From Oceanospirillaceae bacterium (lineage in GTDB: Bacteria; Pseudomonadota; Gammaproteobacteria; Pseudomonadales; Balneatricaceae): 64,000 bases of DNA. Every line of letters begins with the position of its first letter. Within the stretch, counting starts at the first letter, position 1. The notes beneath the pieces were generated by a model, which worked only from the letters and a program-made list of their open reading frames with translations, ran no database searches and had not been told where the DNA came from. Below, one piece after another: positions 21,739 to 31,786 of the stretch. The translations under genes and the position numbers were made by a program. The stretch is from the NCBI GenBank assembly GCA_018647765.1, contig JABGSN010000015.1:30130-94129 (forward strand), read 5' to 3'.

Positions 21739-24273
21739 ATGACATTTGTAGGCCGCCTGTTTAAATGGGGATTCATCCTCGGCACGCTCTGTGCCTTACT
21801 AATAGGGGCGTTTACCTGGTTTTACCTGATCCCTAGGCTACCCGATGTCAGCGCCCTCAAGGACTATCACCTACAGACCCCATTGCGAGTGATGAGCCGT
21901 GACGGCAAGCTAATTTCAGAATTCGGTGAACAACGCCGCATTCCTTTGCGTATCGACCAAGTACCCCAAGACTACATCAACGCTTTAATTTCTGCAGAAG
22001 ACGAGAACTATTACAGCCACTACGGCGTAGACCCAAAAGGCTTATTGCGTGCGGCAGTACGCATGGTTCAAGCCGGCGGTAAAATCCAAGGCGGCGGCAG
22101 CACCCTCACCATGCAGGTGGCGCGCAATTATCTGTTAACCTTAGATCAAACCTTCATCCGCAAATTTAACGAAATATTATTATCATTTCAGATTGAGCAA
22201 CAACTCAGTAAAGATCAAATTCTAGAAATGTACTTCAATAAAATGTTTTTGGGCCACCGTTCATATGGCATCGAGGCGGCCTCTGCGGTGTATTACGGAC
22301 GCTCAATTAGCGAGTTAGAATTACCCCAACTCGCCATGTTAGCGGGGCTCTACAAGGCGCCATCAAAATACAACCCAATCTCCAATCCACAACGCTCCAA
22401 AGTACGCCGTAATTGGATTTTAGGTCGCATGCTAAAGCTCGGCTATATCCACCAGCAACAATATGATGACGCCATTGCCACCCCAGTCATTGCCCGCTAT
22501 CACAGCCTTAAACCAGAAACTTCAGCATCCTACGTCGCAGAAATGGTGCGCCAAGAGCTGTTTGACACCTTCCCCATAGAAGATGTGTACACCGGCGGAT
22601 ATCGGGTCTATACCACCATCGACAGCCGCCTACAGGACGCCGCACAACTGGCCGTGCAAAAAGGCCTGCTGGCTTACGATCGACGCCACGGGTTTAGAGG
22701 CATTGAAATCAACCATGGTGCCGACCTAGCCGCCGAACAAGCCGAGCGCATCCTCAATCGCATCCCAGTATTCGGCCCGTTGCAACCAGCTATCGTGCAA
22801 CAAGTGAATGAAGATTCGGCCAACTTAATCATGCGCTACGGAGCCACCGCCACCATCCAATTTAGCGACATGAGTTGGATCCGCCCGCGTATTGCTATAG
22901 ACCACTTAGGCCCTAAGCCCGAACAGATTAGTGACATTCTCACAGTCGGTGACCAAATTCGCGTACGTCAGGCGTATTCTGACCCTAACGTTTGGTATTT
23001 ATCACAAGTGCCCGATGCGCAAGGCGCACTCATCGCCCTAGATCCACAAGACGGCGCTATGATCGCCTTGGTGGGTGGTTTTGAATACTTACACAGTAAA
23101 TTTAACCGCGCTACCCAAGCCTTGCGTCAGCCTGGCTCAAACTTTAAACCCTTCATCTATTCCGCTGCCCTAGAGCAGGACTTTACCGCCGCCACCTTAA
23201 TTAACGATGCCCCAGTGGTGTTTGCCGACGCCAGCTTGGAAGACTCATGGCGGCCAGAAAACTATAGCGGCAAGTTTTTTGGCCCCACCCGCTTACGCAA
23301 AGCCTTATACAAATCGCGCAACTTAGTTTCGATCCGTATTCTGCGCGAAATCGGCATCAAATCGGCCATCGATTACGCCGCTCGCTTTGGTTTTAAACCA
23401 GAACAATTACCTCGCAACTTGTCCCTTGCCTTAGGCAGTGCCAGCGTGCCGCCTATTGATGTAGCCACGGCTTACGCCAGCATTGCCAACAAAGGCTACC
23501 AAGTCACGCCCTATTTTATTGAACGTATTGAAGACAGTTTTGGCAAGGTGCTGTACCAAGCCGAACCCACAACGGTATGTGCCAACTGTGATTATATACG
23601 CGCCACCGATACAGTGAATTTAGTCACCCAGCCAGACAGACAGACCACGGTCATTGATAACGGTGCCATCATGGCACTCGACGAAGCCATCGACCAAGAA
23701 GATGCCGACCAACAAGCGGCGCAGGATGCCTTATTGGGCAACCGCAGTCGGCCCACCACAGCGCTTCCCATTGCCCCACAAATTATGGACCAGCGCGTCA
23801 ATTACATCATGCACACCATCCTTCAAGATGTGGTGAAAAAAGGCACAGCACGTAAAGCTCAAAAGCTAGAAAGAAATGATTTGGCGGGCAAAACCGGCAC
23901 CACCAACGACCAAAAAGACGCTTGGTTTTCGGGCTATGTTGATTCCATGGTGGCCACAACTTGGGTCGGGTTTGACCAACCAAAAACCTTAGGCAGAAAC
24001 GAATTTGGTAGCACCGCTGCACTGCCTATTTGGATTGACTTTATGCGCGTCGCCCTAGCTGGCACACCAGAACACCAACGTACCCAACCCGACGGCATGG
24101 TGACCATAAAAATTGACCAAGCCACTGGCGAGTTAGCCCGGCCAGAAGACACCACCTCGTTAGAAGAAATCTTCCGCGAAGAGCGCACCCCGGTACAAAT
24201 GGCGCTACCTAAAAACACTCATTCTAGCGACAGCGCCACCCAGCAAGAAGCGGCGCCAGAACAGGTTTTTTAA
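21739..24273 (+). CDS. mrcA: Penicillin-binding protein 1A
   Basis: 844 residues. A bifunctional class A PBP: N-terminal membrane anchor (FILGTLCALLIGAFTWFYLI, about 12-31), GT51 glycosyltransferase domain with EDENYYSHYGVDPKGL and GGGSTLTMQVARNYLL, an OB-like insertion, then a transpeptidase domain with the catalytic Ser in GSNFKPFIYSAALE and KTGTTND near the C-terminus. It polymerises and cross-links peptidoglycan at the periplasmic face. It is divergent from hofM (70 bases apart). Its stop overlaps the convergent nuclease stop in TTAA. Confidence 0.98.
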   Translation: MTFVGRLFKWGFILGTLCALLIGAFTWFYLIPRLPDVSALKDYHLQTPLRVMSRDGKLISEFGEQRRIPLRIDQVPQDYINALISAEDENYYSHYGVDPKGLLRAAVRMVQAGGKIQGGGSTLTMQVARNYLLTLDQTFIRKFNEILLSFQIEQQLSKDQILEMYFNKMFLGHRSYGIEAASAVYYGRSISELELPQLAMLAGLYKAPSKYNPISNPQRSKVRRNWILGRMLKLGYIHQQQYDDAIATPVIARYHSLKPETSASYVAEMVRQELFDTFPIEDVYTGGYRVYTTIDSRLQDAAQLAVQKGLLAYDRRHGFRGIEINHGADLAAEQAERILNRIPVFGPLQPAIVQQVNEDSANLIMRYGATATIQFSDMSWIRPRIAIDHLGPKPEQISDILTVGDQIRVRQAYSDPNVWYLSQVPDAQGALIALDPQDGAMIALVGGFEYLHSKFNRATQALRQPGSNFKPFIYSAALEQDFTAATLINDAPVVFADASLEDSWRPENYSGKFFGPTRLRKALYKSRNLVSIRILREIGIKSAIDYAARFGFKPEQLPRNLSLALGSASVPPIDVATAYASIANKGYQVTPYFIERIEDSFGKVLYQAEPTTVCANCDYIRATDTVNLVTQPDRQTTVIDNGAIMALDEAIDQEDADQQAAQDALLGNRSRPTTALPIAPQIMDQRVNYIMHTILQDVVKKGTARKAQKLERNDLAGKTGTTNDQKDAWFSGYVDSMVATTWVGFDQPKTLGRNEFGSTAALPIWIDFMRVALAGTPEHQRTQPDGMVTIKIDQATGELARPEDTTSLEEIFREERTPVQMALPKNTHSSDSATQQEAAPEQVF

Positions 24274-25157
24274 AGCCCACTGAGTGCTGGAGCCTGCTCC
24301 AGCATGTCTAAATGATAGACGCTCATCAAGCCCGACACATAACCCTTTTGACGTTGTTTTTTACTCAACTTACGCCACGACATCCAACCCCTTGCGATAA
24401 TGGTTTGCCCAAGCCACTGATCTAACTGCTGGCGCTGCGTGAGTTTTAAAGGCGAGGCCGCGAGTAACTGTTTATCTATTTTAATGCCCGCTTGGCCACC
24501 CAAACCAATATACCAGTGATACAGGCTTTCACTTATAGACACCACCACACCCTCCATACGCATAAACCCACCTTGTTTGGGGGCTAAGTCGGCCGCTTGA
24601 TAGACTGCAGGTGCGTTCGTGTGCCAAATACCCAGGCTTTGTTTACGAGCGAGCGCCTCGTGCTGCCATAAGCACCCATCAGCGCCGCGTACATCCATGC
24701 TCACCACATAAGCTAACCCCCGGGCCACAAGCAACGCCTCGGCACTCAACCCAGACCCATCATACAGTTTTACTAACCACCGGCCGTAACGGTCTTTAAC
24801 CTTAGGCAACAAGCGCACATAAATCGCAGCATGGGGTGCTAGTTGCAGATTTAACTCATCTCTAGCCTGCTGTGCGTAGGGTTGCGCTGGCCGTGTTTTG
24901 TGAGCCATTTCGGTGGTATTAATCTGCCCTAATCGCAAACGCTGTCCATGGGCCAAACTGAGGCTATCGCCGTCTTGCACATACCAGTGCTGCAGCTGGT
25001 AAATATGGCCCAACTCAGGTTCCCCCAACCAAGGCGATGCCCGCAGCATTTGTTGCTTAGATAAAGCCAAACACTGCGCCGCCACCGCAGGCACATTGGC
25101 TAGTGTCAAAAGCACGCAACAAACCCCAACCATTTGCCGTATTAGTTTGTTATTCAT
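24270..25157 (-). CDS. Secreted thermonuclease-like (SNase-fold) protein
   Basis: 295 residues from ATG 25157; the track start (25163) is a GTG two codons earlier. A signal peptide (MNNKLIRQMVGVCCVLLTLANVPAVAA) is followed by a staphylococcal-nuclease-like domain: VQDGDSLSLAHGQRLRLGQINTTEMAH, VRLLPKVKDRYGRWLVKLY, ARGLAYVVSM. The basic and acidic residues expected at the SNase active site are largely present, but I cannot confirm activity. About 90 further C-terminal residues have no clear family. It is probably periplasmic or secreted. It converges on mrcA with stops overlapping by 4 bases. Confidence 0.8.
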   Translation of the reverse strand: MNNKLIRQMVGVCCVLLTLANVPAVAAQCLALSKQQMLRASPWLGEPELGHIYQLQHWYVQDGDSLSLAHGQRLRLGQINTTEMAHKTRPAQPYAQQARDELNLQLAPHAAIYVRLLPKVKDRYGRWLVKLYDGSGLSAEALLVARGLAYVVSMDVRGADGCLWQHEALARKQSLGIWHTNAPAVYQAADLAPKQGGFMRMEGVVVSISESLYHWYIGLGGQAGIKIDKQLLAASPLKLTQRQQLDQWLGQTIIARGWMSWRKLSKKQRQKGYVSGLMSVYHLDMLEQAPALSGL

Positions 25158-25346
25158 AAGCACCTACTCGCACTATGTGTGATCATATAGCATAGCTTCT
25201 TTCTAACATGAATGCGGCTCAACTCAGATTAACGCAAGCCCGCCAGCTCTGCCTTCGCCCTGCGGCCGATAAGCCCTTGCTTATACACCGGACTCCTCGT
25301 TAAAATAGCGCCTTACCTTCGCCCCTACAAGCCAACAGGAACACCC

Positions 25347-26756
25347 ATGAGCCAAACTAACGAGATTGCCACAAACCAACAATGGGGAGGCCGTTTTAGC
25401 GAGCCTACCGATGCCTTTGTGGCCCGTTTTACGGCATCAGTGGACTTTGACCAACGTATGTACCGCCAAGACATTCAGGGTTCCGTAGCGCATGCCAAAA
25501 TGCTCACCCATGTGGGCGTATTAACGCAGCAAGAGTGTGATGATATTTTGCGCGGTTTAGAAGAGATTCGTATCGAGATTGAACGCGGCGACTTCACCTG
25601 GTCCGTGGCCCTCGAAGATGTACACATGAACATCGAAGCCGCCCTCACCACGAAGATCGGCATGGCCGGCAAGAAGCTCCACACAGGGCGCTCTCGCAAC
25701 GACCAAGTAGCCACTGATATTCGCCTTTATTTGCGTGATGAAATCGACCTTATTTGTAGTGAAATCAGTCGCTTACAAATGGGTTTTATTGGCCAAGCCA
25801 AGGCCGAAAATGCCACTATCATGCCTGGCTTTACACACTTACAAACGGCACAACCTGTAACCTTTGGCCACCATGTATTGGCGTGGAACGAAATGCTCCA
25901 GCGTGACTACGAACGCCTACAAGACTTGCGCAAACGCCTTAACATTTCGCCCTTGGGTGCAGCCGCATTGGCCGGCACGAGCTATCCCATAGATCGACAC
26001 ATGACCAGCGATTTGTTAGGTTTTGACCGACCTACAGAAAACTCTCTCGATTCTGTGAGTGACCGTGACTTTGCCATTGAGTTTTGTGCTGCAGCGAGCC
26101 TTATATTAATGCACTTATCCCGCGCTTCAGAAGAACTGATTTTGTGGACCTCCGTACAGTTTAATTTTATCGACTTACCGGATCGCTTTTGTACTGGTTC
26201 ATCAATCATGCCGCAAAAGAAAAACCCAGATGTACCCGAATTAGTCCGAGGCAAAACCGGCCGCGTCAATGGTCACCTCATTTGTTTGTTAACTTTGATG
26301 AAAGGCCAGCCGCTCACCTATAACAAAGACAACCAAGAAGACAAAGAACCCTTATTTGATACCATTGATACGGTCAAGGGTTGCTTACGTGCCTATGCCG
26401 ACATGGTGCCAGCCTTAGTGCCCAAGCGTGACCAAATGCGCGCCGCTGCGCTTAAAGGCTTTGCCACGGCAACTGACTTGGCCGATTACTTGGTGGGTAA
26501 AGGCCTAGCCTTCCGTGACGCCCACGAAGTGGTTGGCAAGTCCGTTGCCCATGGCCTAGCCACCGGTAAAGACCTGAGTGAGATGAGTTTGGCTGAACTA
26601 CAAGCCTTTAGCGAGCTAATCACCGCTGACGTGTTTGATATACTGACCTTAGACGGCTCGGTCAGTGCCCGCGATCACATCGGTGGCACAGCGCCTAAGC
26701 AAGTATTAGCAGCAGCAGAGCGGGCACTTGCCCTAGTCAGCAGCCGCCCGCTTTAA
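25347..26756 (+). CDS. argH: Argininosuccinate lyase
   Basis: 469 residues. Last step of arginine synthesis, splitting argininosuccinate into arginine and fumarate. [26 protein letters not shown] is the N-terminal signature; [36 protein letters not shown] and the fumarase-family signature [23 protein letters not shown] are complete. It has a 190-base upstream gap, with AACAGGAACACCC before the ATG. It converges with cyaY, with only one base between stops. Confidence 0.98.
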   Translation: MSQTNEIATNQQWGGRFSEPTDAFVARFTASVDFDQRMYRQDIQGSVAHAKMLTHVGVLTQQECDDILRGLEEIRIEIERGDFTWSVALEDVHMNIEAALTTKIGMAGKKLHTGRSRNDQVATDIRLYLRDEIDLICSEISRLQMGFIGQAKAENATIMPGFTHLQTAQPVTFGHHVLAWNEMLQRDYERLQDLRKRLNISPLGAAALAGTSYPIDRHMTSDLLGFDRPTENSLDSVSDRDFAIEFCAAASLILMHLSRASEELILWTSVQFNFIDLPDRFCTGSSIMPQKKNPDVPELVRGKTGRVNGHLICLLTLMKGQPLTYNKDNQEDKEPLFDTIDTVKGCLRAYADMVPALVPKRDQMRAAALKGFATATDLADYLVGKGLAFRDAHEVVGKSVAHGLATGKDLSEMSLAELQAFSELITADVFDILTLDGSVSARDHIGGTAPKQVLAAAERALALVSSRPL

Positions 26757-26757
26757 G

Positions 26758-27096
26758 TTAGGCCAGCAATCCATCTAAGGCACTGCAGTCAAAGCGCTCC
26801 TGCGCTTGGTCTTGTAGTGCCTGGGCAAGACATTGGCCCAACGTTTGGCTCTGGTCAGTGGTTAAACGCCAGCTGCCTTGCTGCTGTTCAAAGTGTAAAC
26901 CACCGGTCAAGCACGCCAGCCACACTTGGCTTAAGGGCGGCTGGCGACTGAGTATTATTTGACTCGCATTTTCACAGCTAATGGTGAGTAAACCATTAGT
27001 GTTGACGTAATCAATATCACTTTCTGCTTCATCTAAAAGTTCTTCCACCTGCAAAAATAAATCGTCAACCTGCTGCTGGAACTGCGCTTCATTCAT
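26758..27096 (-). CDS. cyaY: Frataxin-like iron-binding protein CyaY
   Basis: 112 residues from MNEAQFQQQVDDLFLQVEELLD (ATG 27096); the track start three residues earlier is less likely. The acidic first helix (DDLFLQVEELLDEAESDIDY) is the iron-binding ridge of frataxins, followed by LTISCENASQIILSRQPPLSQVWLA, the conserved sheet with the invariant Q..W. It modulates IscS-dependent Fe-S assembly. It is divergent from lptM-lysA, as in many gammaproteobacteria. Confidence 0.95.
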   Translation of the reverse strand: MNEAQFQQQVDDLFLQVEELLDEAESDIDYVNTNGLLTISCENASQIILSRQPPLSQVWLACLTGGLHFEQQQGSWRLTTDQSQTLGQCLAQALQDQAQERFDCSALDGLLA

Positions 27097-27202
27097 GAAT
27101 TTCACTTTTGGTAATGGCCTCGTTATTGAGGCCGTTGATTAATATGCGTTCAAAGTAACCCATTGCCGGTGTCTGCGCTAGTGTAGACGCGTGTTTCAGG
27201 GG

Positions 27203-27208
27203 TATAAT
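27203..27208 (+). promoter_or_regulatory. Candidate -10 element of lptM-lysA promoter
   Basis: TATAAT lies 46 bases before the lptM GTG, in the gap between the divergent cyaY and lptM starts. No clear -35 element was seen at 16-18 bases, so the promoter call rests on the -10 match and position. Confidence 0.4.
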
Positions 27209-27253
27209 CGTAGCTAATTATTAACTTAATACGACAACACTGTGGGTGCCGAC

Positions 27254-27370
27254 GTGAAAAAATTGGTTTGTTTATCGCTACTCTGCCTCAACTTGACCTT
27301 AGGCTTGGCAAGCTGTGGGCAGGCGGGAAGCTTATATGTACCCGACACCCCAGCAACAACCAGTCATTAA
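27254..27370 (+). CDS. lptM: Small lipoprotein LptM (YifL family)
   Basis: 38 residues, too short for the ORF track. It starts at GTG 27254: a lysine-led signal peptide (VKKLVCLSLLCLNLTLG), lipobox LASC with Cys21, then GQAGSLYVPDTPATTSH. The short mature part with a GQ.G.LY.P pattern matches YifL/LptM, which in E. coli stabilises the LPS translocon LptDE. The gene always tends to sit just before lysA or dapF, as here. It ends 16 bases before the chosen lysA start. Confidence 0.85.
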   Translation: MKKLVCLSLLCLNLTLGLASCGQAGSLYVPDTPATTSH

Positions 27371-27386
27371 ACGAGTCATCGACACC

Positions 27387-28640
27387 ATGGATAATTTTGA
27401 ATACCGTAGCAACCGGTTGTTTGCCGAAGACATCGATGTAGCTAGCCTGGCGCAGCAATACGGCACGCCAACCTATGTCTACTCTCGCGACACCTTAGAA
27501 CGTAACTACACGGCCTATAGCCAAGCCCTAGAAGGTTGTGACCACTTAGTGTGTTACGCGGTAAAGGCCAACAGCAACATTGCAGTACTTAATGTGCTTG
27601 CACGCCTTGACGCCGGTTTTGACATCGTTTCTATTGGCGAATTGGAGCGCGTATTGGTGGCCGGTGGTGATCCCAACAAAATCGTATTCTCCGGCGTCGG
27701 CAAACAAACCCACGAAATGCAACGGGCATTAGAAGTGGGCGTCCACTGTTTTAATGTAGAGTCTGAGGCCGAGCTAGTACGCTTACAGAGCGTTGCTGCC
27801 AGTATGGACCGTGTGGCACCCATATCGTTACGCATTAACCCCGATGTGGATGCAAAAACGCACCCTTACATCTCTACGGGTCTAAAAGAGAACAAGTTTG
27901 GTATTGGCATTGACCAAGCGCCAGCAGCCTATGCCCAAGCGAGCACTATGAGCCACATCAATGTGATTGGTGTGGATTGCCATATTGGCTCGCAGCTCAC
28001 TCAAATTGAGCCCTACCTAGACGCCATGGATCGCTTGTTTGTATTAATTGATACCCTTGCAGAACAAGGTGTCGGCATTACCCACTTAGACCTAGGCGGT
28101 GGCCTTGGCGTCTGTTATGGCGACGAACAACCACCCGCCATTAGCGATTTTATTTCCCGTGTACGTGCCCACCTTGGCAACCGCAATTTAGCTTTGGTGT
28201 TTGAACCTGGCCGCTCTATTTGTGCTGATGCTGGGGTGTTATTAACCCATGTAGAATACATTAAGAACAATGATGACAAATATTTTGCCATTGTCGACGC
28301 AGCCATGAATGACCTCATTCGCCCTGCCCTATACAGTGCATGGCAAGACATCATTCCTGCCGACTTAAACGCTAAAGCCTGCGTGCAAGACTTTGACATT
28401 GTGGGCCCCATTTGCGAAACCGGCGACTTTTTAGGTAAAAACCGCCACCTCGCTATTGAGGCTGGAGACCTGCTCGCCGTATGTAGCTCGGGTGCCTATG
28501 GTTTTGGCATGGCCTCTAACTACAACAGCCGCAACCGTGCGGCCGAAGTAATGGTGGATGGCAATCAGTCTCACCTCATAGGCGAGCGCGAACAATTATC
28601 ACAGCAGTGGGCCCGCGAGCGCCTATTGCCAACTACTTAA
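27387..28640 (+). CDS. lysA: Diaminopimelate decarboxylase
   Basis: 417 residues from ATG 27387 (MDNFEYRSNRLFAEDID); the track ORF starts earlier at 27315 but would overlap lptM. PLP enzyme for the last step of lysine synthesis. The PLP lysine is in YAVKANSN; GGGLGVCY is the phosphate-binding loop; EPGRSICADAG and ETGDFLGKNR plus CSSGAYGFGMASNYN hold substrate and interface residues. It begins the lysA-dapF-DUF484-xerC-yigB unit. Confidence 0.97.
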   Translation: MDNFEYRSNRLFAEDIDVASLAQQYGTPTYVYSRDTLERNYTAYSQALEGCDHLVCYAVKANSNIAVLNVLARLDAGFDIVSIGELERVLVAGGDPNKIVFSGVGKQTHEMQRALEVGVHCFNVESEAELVRLQSVAASMDRVAPISLRINPDVDAKTHPYISTGLKENKFGIGIDQAPAAYAQASTMSHINVIGVDCHIGSQLTQIEPYLDAMDRLFVLIDTLAEQGVGITHLDLGGGLGVCYGDEQPPAISDFISRVRAHLGNRNLALVFEPGRSICADAGVLLTHVEYIKNNDDKYFAIVDAAMNDLIRPALYSAWQDIIPADLNAKACVQDFDIVGPICETGDFLGKNRHLAIEAGDLLAVCSSGAYGFGMASNYNSRNRAAEVMVDGNQSHLIGEREQLSQQWARERLLPTT

Positions 28641-28661
28641 GCAACAAGGAACGGGGCTAAA

Positions 28662-29492
28662 ATGCTATTACGTTTTGCCAAAATGCACGGTTTGGGTAAC
28701 GACTTTATGGTGGTTGACCTTATCACCCAAAGAGCGCATTTATCCACCAAACAAATTCGCCGCTTAGGCGATCGCAACACCGGTATCGGTTTTGATCAGT
28801 TGCTATTAGTGGAAACACCACAAGCACCAGACGTGGACTTTCGTTATCGCATTTTTAATGCCAACGGCAATGAAGTAGAGCACTGTGGCAACGGTGCGCG
28901 CTGCTTTGCCAAATTTGTGCATGATCAACGCTTAACCGGCAAACGTGAAATTGCGGTACAAACCAACAATGGCCGTATTGTGTTGCATGTGCAAGGCGAC
29001 CATCAAGTTACCGTGGACATGGGCGAACCTATTTTGCACCCTGCCTCCATACCGTTTGACGCGCCCCAACAAGCCCCTAGCTACTCAATTGAACAAGATG
29101 GCCAACACTACACCATAGGGGCCGTATCCATGGGCAATCCCCACGGCGTATTGATGGTCGATAATGTGGCCACTGCGCCGGTACATGAACTAGGGCCTAA
29201 GCTCGAACATCACCCCCGGTTTGCCAACCAAGCCAATATAGGGTTTATGCAAATTGTTGACCGCCAAAACATTAAGTTACGTGTATTCGAACGGGGCGTT
29301 GGTGAAACCAAGGCCTGCGGCACAGGCGCCTGCGCTGCGGTGGTAGCCGGCCAACAACAGGGTTTATTAGATACTAAAGTGACAGCTCACCTCAGCGGCG
29401 GAGATTTGCTCATTGAATGGCAAGGCCCTGGCCATCACCTGTCCATGACTGGGCCTGCAACCCATGTATACGAAGGGCAGGTCCGCTTATGA
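28662..29492 (+). CDS. dapF: Diaminopimelate epimerase
   Basis: 276 residues. Interconverts LL- and meso-diaminopimelate for lysine and peptidoglycan. The two catalytic cysteines lie in [13 protein letters not shown] and [28 protein letters not shown] is the N-terminal signature. It starts 22 bases after lysA and its stop overlaps the next ATG (ATGA). Confidence 0.98.
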   Translation: MLLRFAKMHGLGNDFMVVDLITQRAHLSTKQIRRLGDRNTGIGFDQLLLVETPQAPDVDFRYRIFNANGNEVEHCGNGARCFAKFVHDQRLTGKREIAVQTNNGRIVLHVQGDHQVTVDMGEPILHPASIPFDAPQQAPSYSIEQDGQHYTIGAVSMGNPHGVLMVDNVATAPVHELGPKLEHHPRFANQANIGFMQIVDRQNIKLRVFERGVGETKACGTGACAAVVAGQQQGLLDTKVTAHLSGGDLLIEWQGPGHHLSMTGPATHVYEGQVRL

Positions 29493-30145
29493 GTCAGCTA
29501 GAGAAACAAGACGTGGCTGATTATTTACGCCAAAATCCAGACTTTTTTAACCAATATCCTGAGTTGCTTGCCGACCTTGAACTGTCTCATAACTGCGGCC
29601 AAGCCACGTCGTTGATTGAACGCCAAACGCAAGTCATGCGCCATAAGTTACAAGATTATGCCACTAAGATGTCGGACATTTTAGGCACTGCTCGGCGTAA
29701 CGACGTACAGTTTGAAAAAACCAAACGTTTAGTCATTGAACTGGCTTCAGCCACCAGCCTTAACGCCCTCACTGAGGCGCTAAAACAGAGTTTTATCAAC
29801 GAGTTCCATGCCGATGCGGCCCACTTAGCCTTATTCTCCAAGGTCGACGCTAGTGATAACCACCCCGATTTAAGCGATGCCCAAGGTGACGCACAAATCA
29901 TGGCCCTGGCGGACAAAAACTGGGCTTATTGCCAAGCCTTTACGGAGCCCGAGTTGCAACAGCTGTTCCAGCACTCAAGCACGCTCAAATCCTGTGCCAT
30001 TGTGCCTTTATACCTAGGCGACACACCCCTTGGTGTACTCATTATTGCCAGCAACACCCAAGACCACTACAACCAACAATTGGATACCTTATTTCTTAAC
30101 CACGTTGCCGCCGTAACAGGGCGCTGCCTCGGTCGTTTAACTTAA
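29489..30145 (+). CDS. DUF484 family protein (YigA-like)
   Basis: 218 residues from ATG 29489, which overlaps the dapF stop in ATGA; the track start at 29417 lies inside dapF. The N-terminal [38 protein letters not shown] is the DUF484 hallmark, followed by a helix and a GAF-like C-terminal domain ([20 protein letters not shown]). Function unknown. It is consistently found between dapF and xerC. Confidence 0.93.
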   Translation: MSQLEKQDVADYLRQNPDFFNQYPELLADLELSHNCGQATSLIERQTQVMRHKLQDYATKMSDILGTARRNDVQFEKTKRLVIELASATSLNALTEALKQSFINEFHADAAHLALFSKVDASDNHPDLSDAQGDAQIMALADKNWAYCQAFTEPELQQLFQHSSTLKSCAIVPLYLGDTPLGVLIIASNTQDHYNQQLDTLFLNHVAAVTGRCLGRLT

Positions 30146-30147
30146 CA

Positions 30148-31095
30148 ATGCCGGACTCTAGCGCTAGCTTAAACCAAACAGTGGCAGATTATTTGCACTA
30201 TTTGGCTCATATCAAACGCTACTCCGAGCACACCATCGCCTCTTATCGGCGTGATATTCAACGTTTAATAGACACGATGCAGGCGCACCAACACATGCTC
30301 TGGGGCGACGTCCAAGCCGATACCATACGCGCCGCCTTAACACAGGCTCGGCAAACGGGCTTAGCTCCAAAAAGTTTGCAGCGCATGCTCTCTAGCTGGC
30401 GTAGTTTATTTACTTACCTGATACAAAACGGCCTCGCCAAGCAAAACCCAGCGGTGGGTATCCAGGCCCCCAAAGCCGGCCGGCGCCTTCCCAGCAGCCT
30501 AGACCCTGATCAAATTAGCCAGATTCTTGATAACCCCGCGGACAACAGCGGCCCTATGGCCACACGTGATCAAGCGCTGCTTGAACTCACCTATTCTTGC
30601 GGCTTACGACTCGCCGAACTGACCAGCCTCAATATACTTGACTTAGACCTAGGCGACGCCACGTTAAGGGTAACCGGCAAAGGCAACAAAACCCGTCAAT
30701 TGCCCATGGGCCGACAAGCTATCAAAGCCGTCAATGACTGGCTGCAACAGCGAAAACACGTTAAATGTCTCGATGCCAATGCCCTTTTTATTAATCACCG
30801 TGGTCAACGCATGGGCCCACGAGGCATTCAGTTACGTATGGCCAAAATGGCCGCCGCCCAAGGTCAGCGCCTACATCCACATATGTTACGGCATTCGTTT
30901 GCCAGCCATTTATTACAATCCAGCGGCGACTTACGCGCAGTACAAGAGCTGCTTGGTCATAGCAACATCAGCACCACACAAGTGTATACTCACTTAGACT
31001 ACCAGCATTTAGCCAAAGTCTATGACCAAGCCCACCCTAGAGCCCAGGCACATAAACCCACAGACTTGTCGGCAGAGGATTCCAACCATGATTAA
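30148..31095 (+). CDS. xerC: Tyrosine recombinase XerC
   Basis: 315 residues. It resolves chromosome dimers at dif with XerD. The N-terminal SAM-like core-binding domain (DYLHYLAHIKRYSEHTIASYRRDI) and the catalytic domain are complete. Catalytic residues: Arg in SCGLRLAELTSL, Lys in GKGNKTRQLPMG, H-x-x-R in HMLRHSFASHLL, His in LLGHSNISTTQVYTH and the Tyr nucleophile in that last motif. It starts 3 bases after the DUF484 stop. Its end overlaps the next gene by 8 bases. Confidence 0.97.
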   Translation: MPDSSASLNQTVADYLHYLAHIKRYSEHTIASYRRDIQRLIDTMQAHQHMLWGDVQADTIRAALTQARQTGLAPKSLQRMLSSWRSLFTYLIQNGLAKQNPAVGIQAPKAGRRLPSSLDPDQISQILDNPADNSGPMATRDQALLELTYSCGLRLAELTSLNILDLDLGDATLRVTGKGNKTRQLPMGRQAIKAVNDWLQQRKHVKCLDANALFINHRGQRMGPRGIQLRMAKMAAAQGQRLHPHMLRHSFASHLLQSSGDLRAVQELLGHSNISTTQVYTHLDYQHLAKVYDQAHPRAQAHKPTDLSAEDSNHD

Positions 31096-31786
31096 AGTCA
31101 TTACCTTTGATTTAGATGACACCCTCTGGGACATTGGAACCGTCATCACCAAGGCCAATACGTTGATGCTTGCGTGGATGCAACAACACGCGCCTAAGTT
31201 CAGTCAGACTTATGATCACCATGGCATTGATGCCTTGCGTGACGAAATTTGGCAACAGCAGCCGCAGTTAAAACACGACCTCAGCCAAAGCCGTATTGCC
31301 CTCATACAGCTGGGCTTAGAGCGCTGTGGTTACCGTTCCGCAGCTAACCTTGCACAAGCCGCGTTTGAGGTTTACTTTAGCGCCCGCAACGACGTGCTGT
31401 TATTTGATGGTGCCCAACAACAACTACAAGCCCTTGGCAAACACTATACGGTGGGTGCCCTGACCAACGGCAATGCCGACTTACAGCGCGTAGGCTTAGA
31501 TCACTTATTCGACTTCTACCTCAATTCGGCTCAGGTCGGCGTCAGCAAACCACACCCCAAGTTCTTTGAGGCCGCCTTGCGGCACACAGGTTTGCCGCCC
31601 CAGGCGTTTATCCACATTGGCGACCATCCACAACATGACATTGCCGGTGCACAAGCCGCGGGCATGCACAGCATATGGATGAACCCTAACAACGCCCTGT
31701 GGCCAGCGGGACAAGCAAGCGCCAGCCAAGAAATTCAGAATCTCCATCAACTCAGCGACGCGGTGGCAAAAATCCATGACCACTGA
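31088..31786 (+). CDS. yigB: HAD-family phosphatase, YigB-like
   Basis: 232 residues from ATG 31088 (MIKVITFDLDDTLWDIG); the longer track start lies inside xerC. HAD motif I is FDLDDTLW, motif II is GALTNGN, and motif III/IV is KPHPKFFEAAL with HIGDHPQHDIAGAQAAG. E. coli YigB, in the same place after xerC, dephosphorylates the riboflavin intermediate 5-amino-6-ribitylaminouracil phosphate and FMN. Substrate is inferred from context. Confidence 0.9.
   Translation: MIKVITFDLDDTLWDIGTVITKANTLMLAWMQQHAPKFSQTYDHHGIDALRDEIWQQQPQLKHDLSQSRIALIQLGLERCGYRSAANLAQAAFEVYFSARNDVLLFDGAQQQLQALGKHYTVGALTNGNADLQRVGLDHLFDFYLNSAQVGVSKPHPKFFEAALRHTGLPPQAFIHIGDHPQHDIAGAQAAGMHSIWMNPNNALWPAGQASASQEIQNLHQLSDAVAKIHDH

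Noticed and set aside
25209-25304. 31-codon ATG ORF upstream of argH
   Set aside because: No clear ribosome site, no family-like sequence, and coding character is weak.
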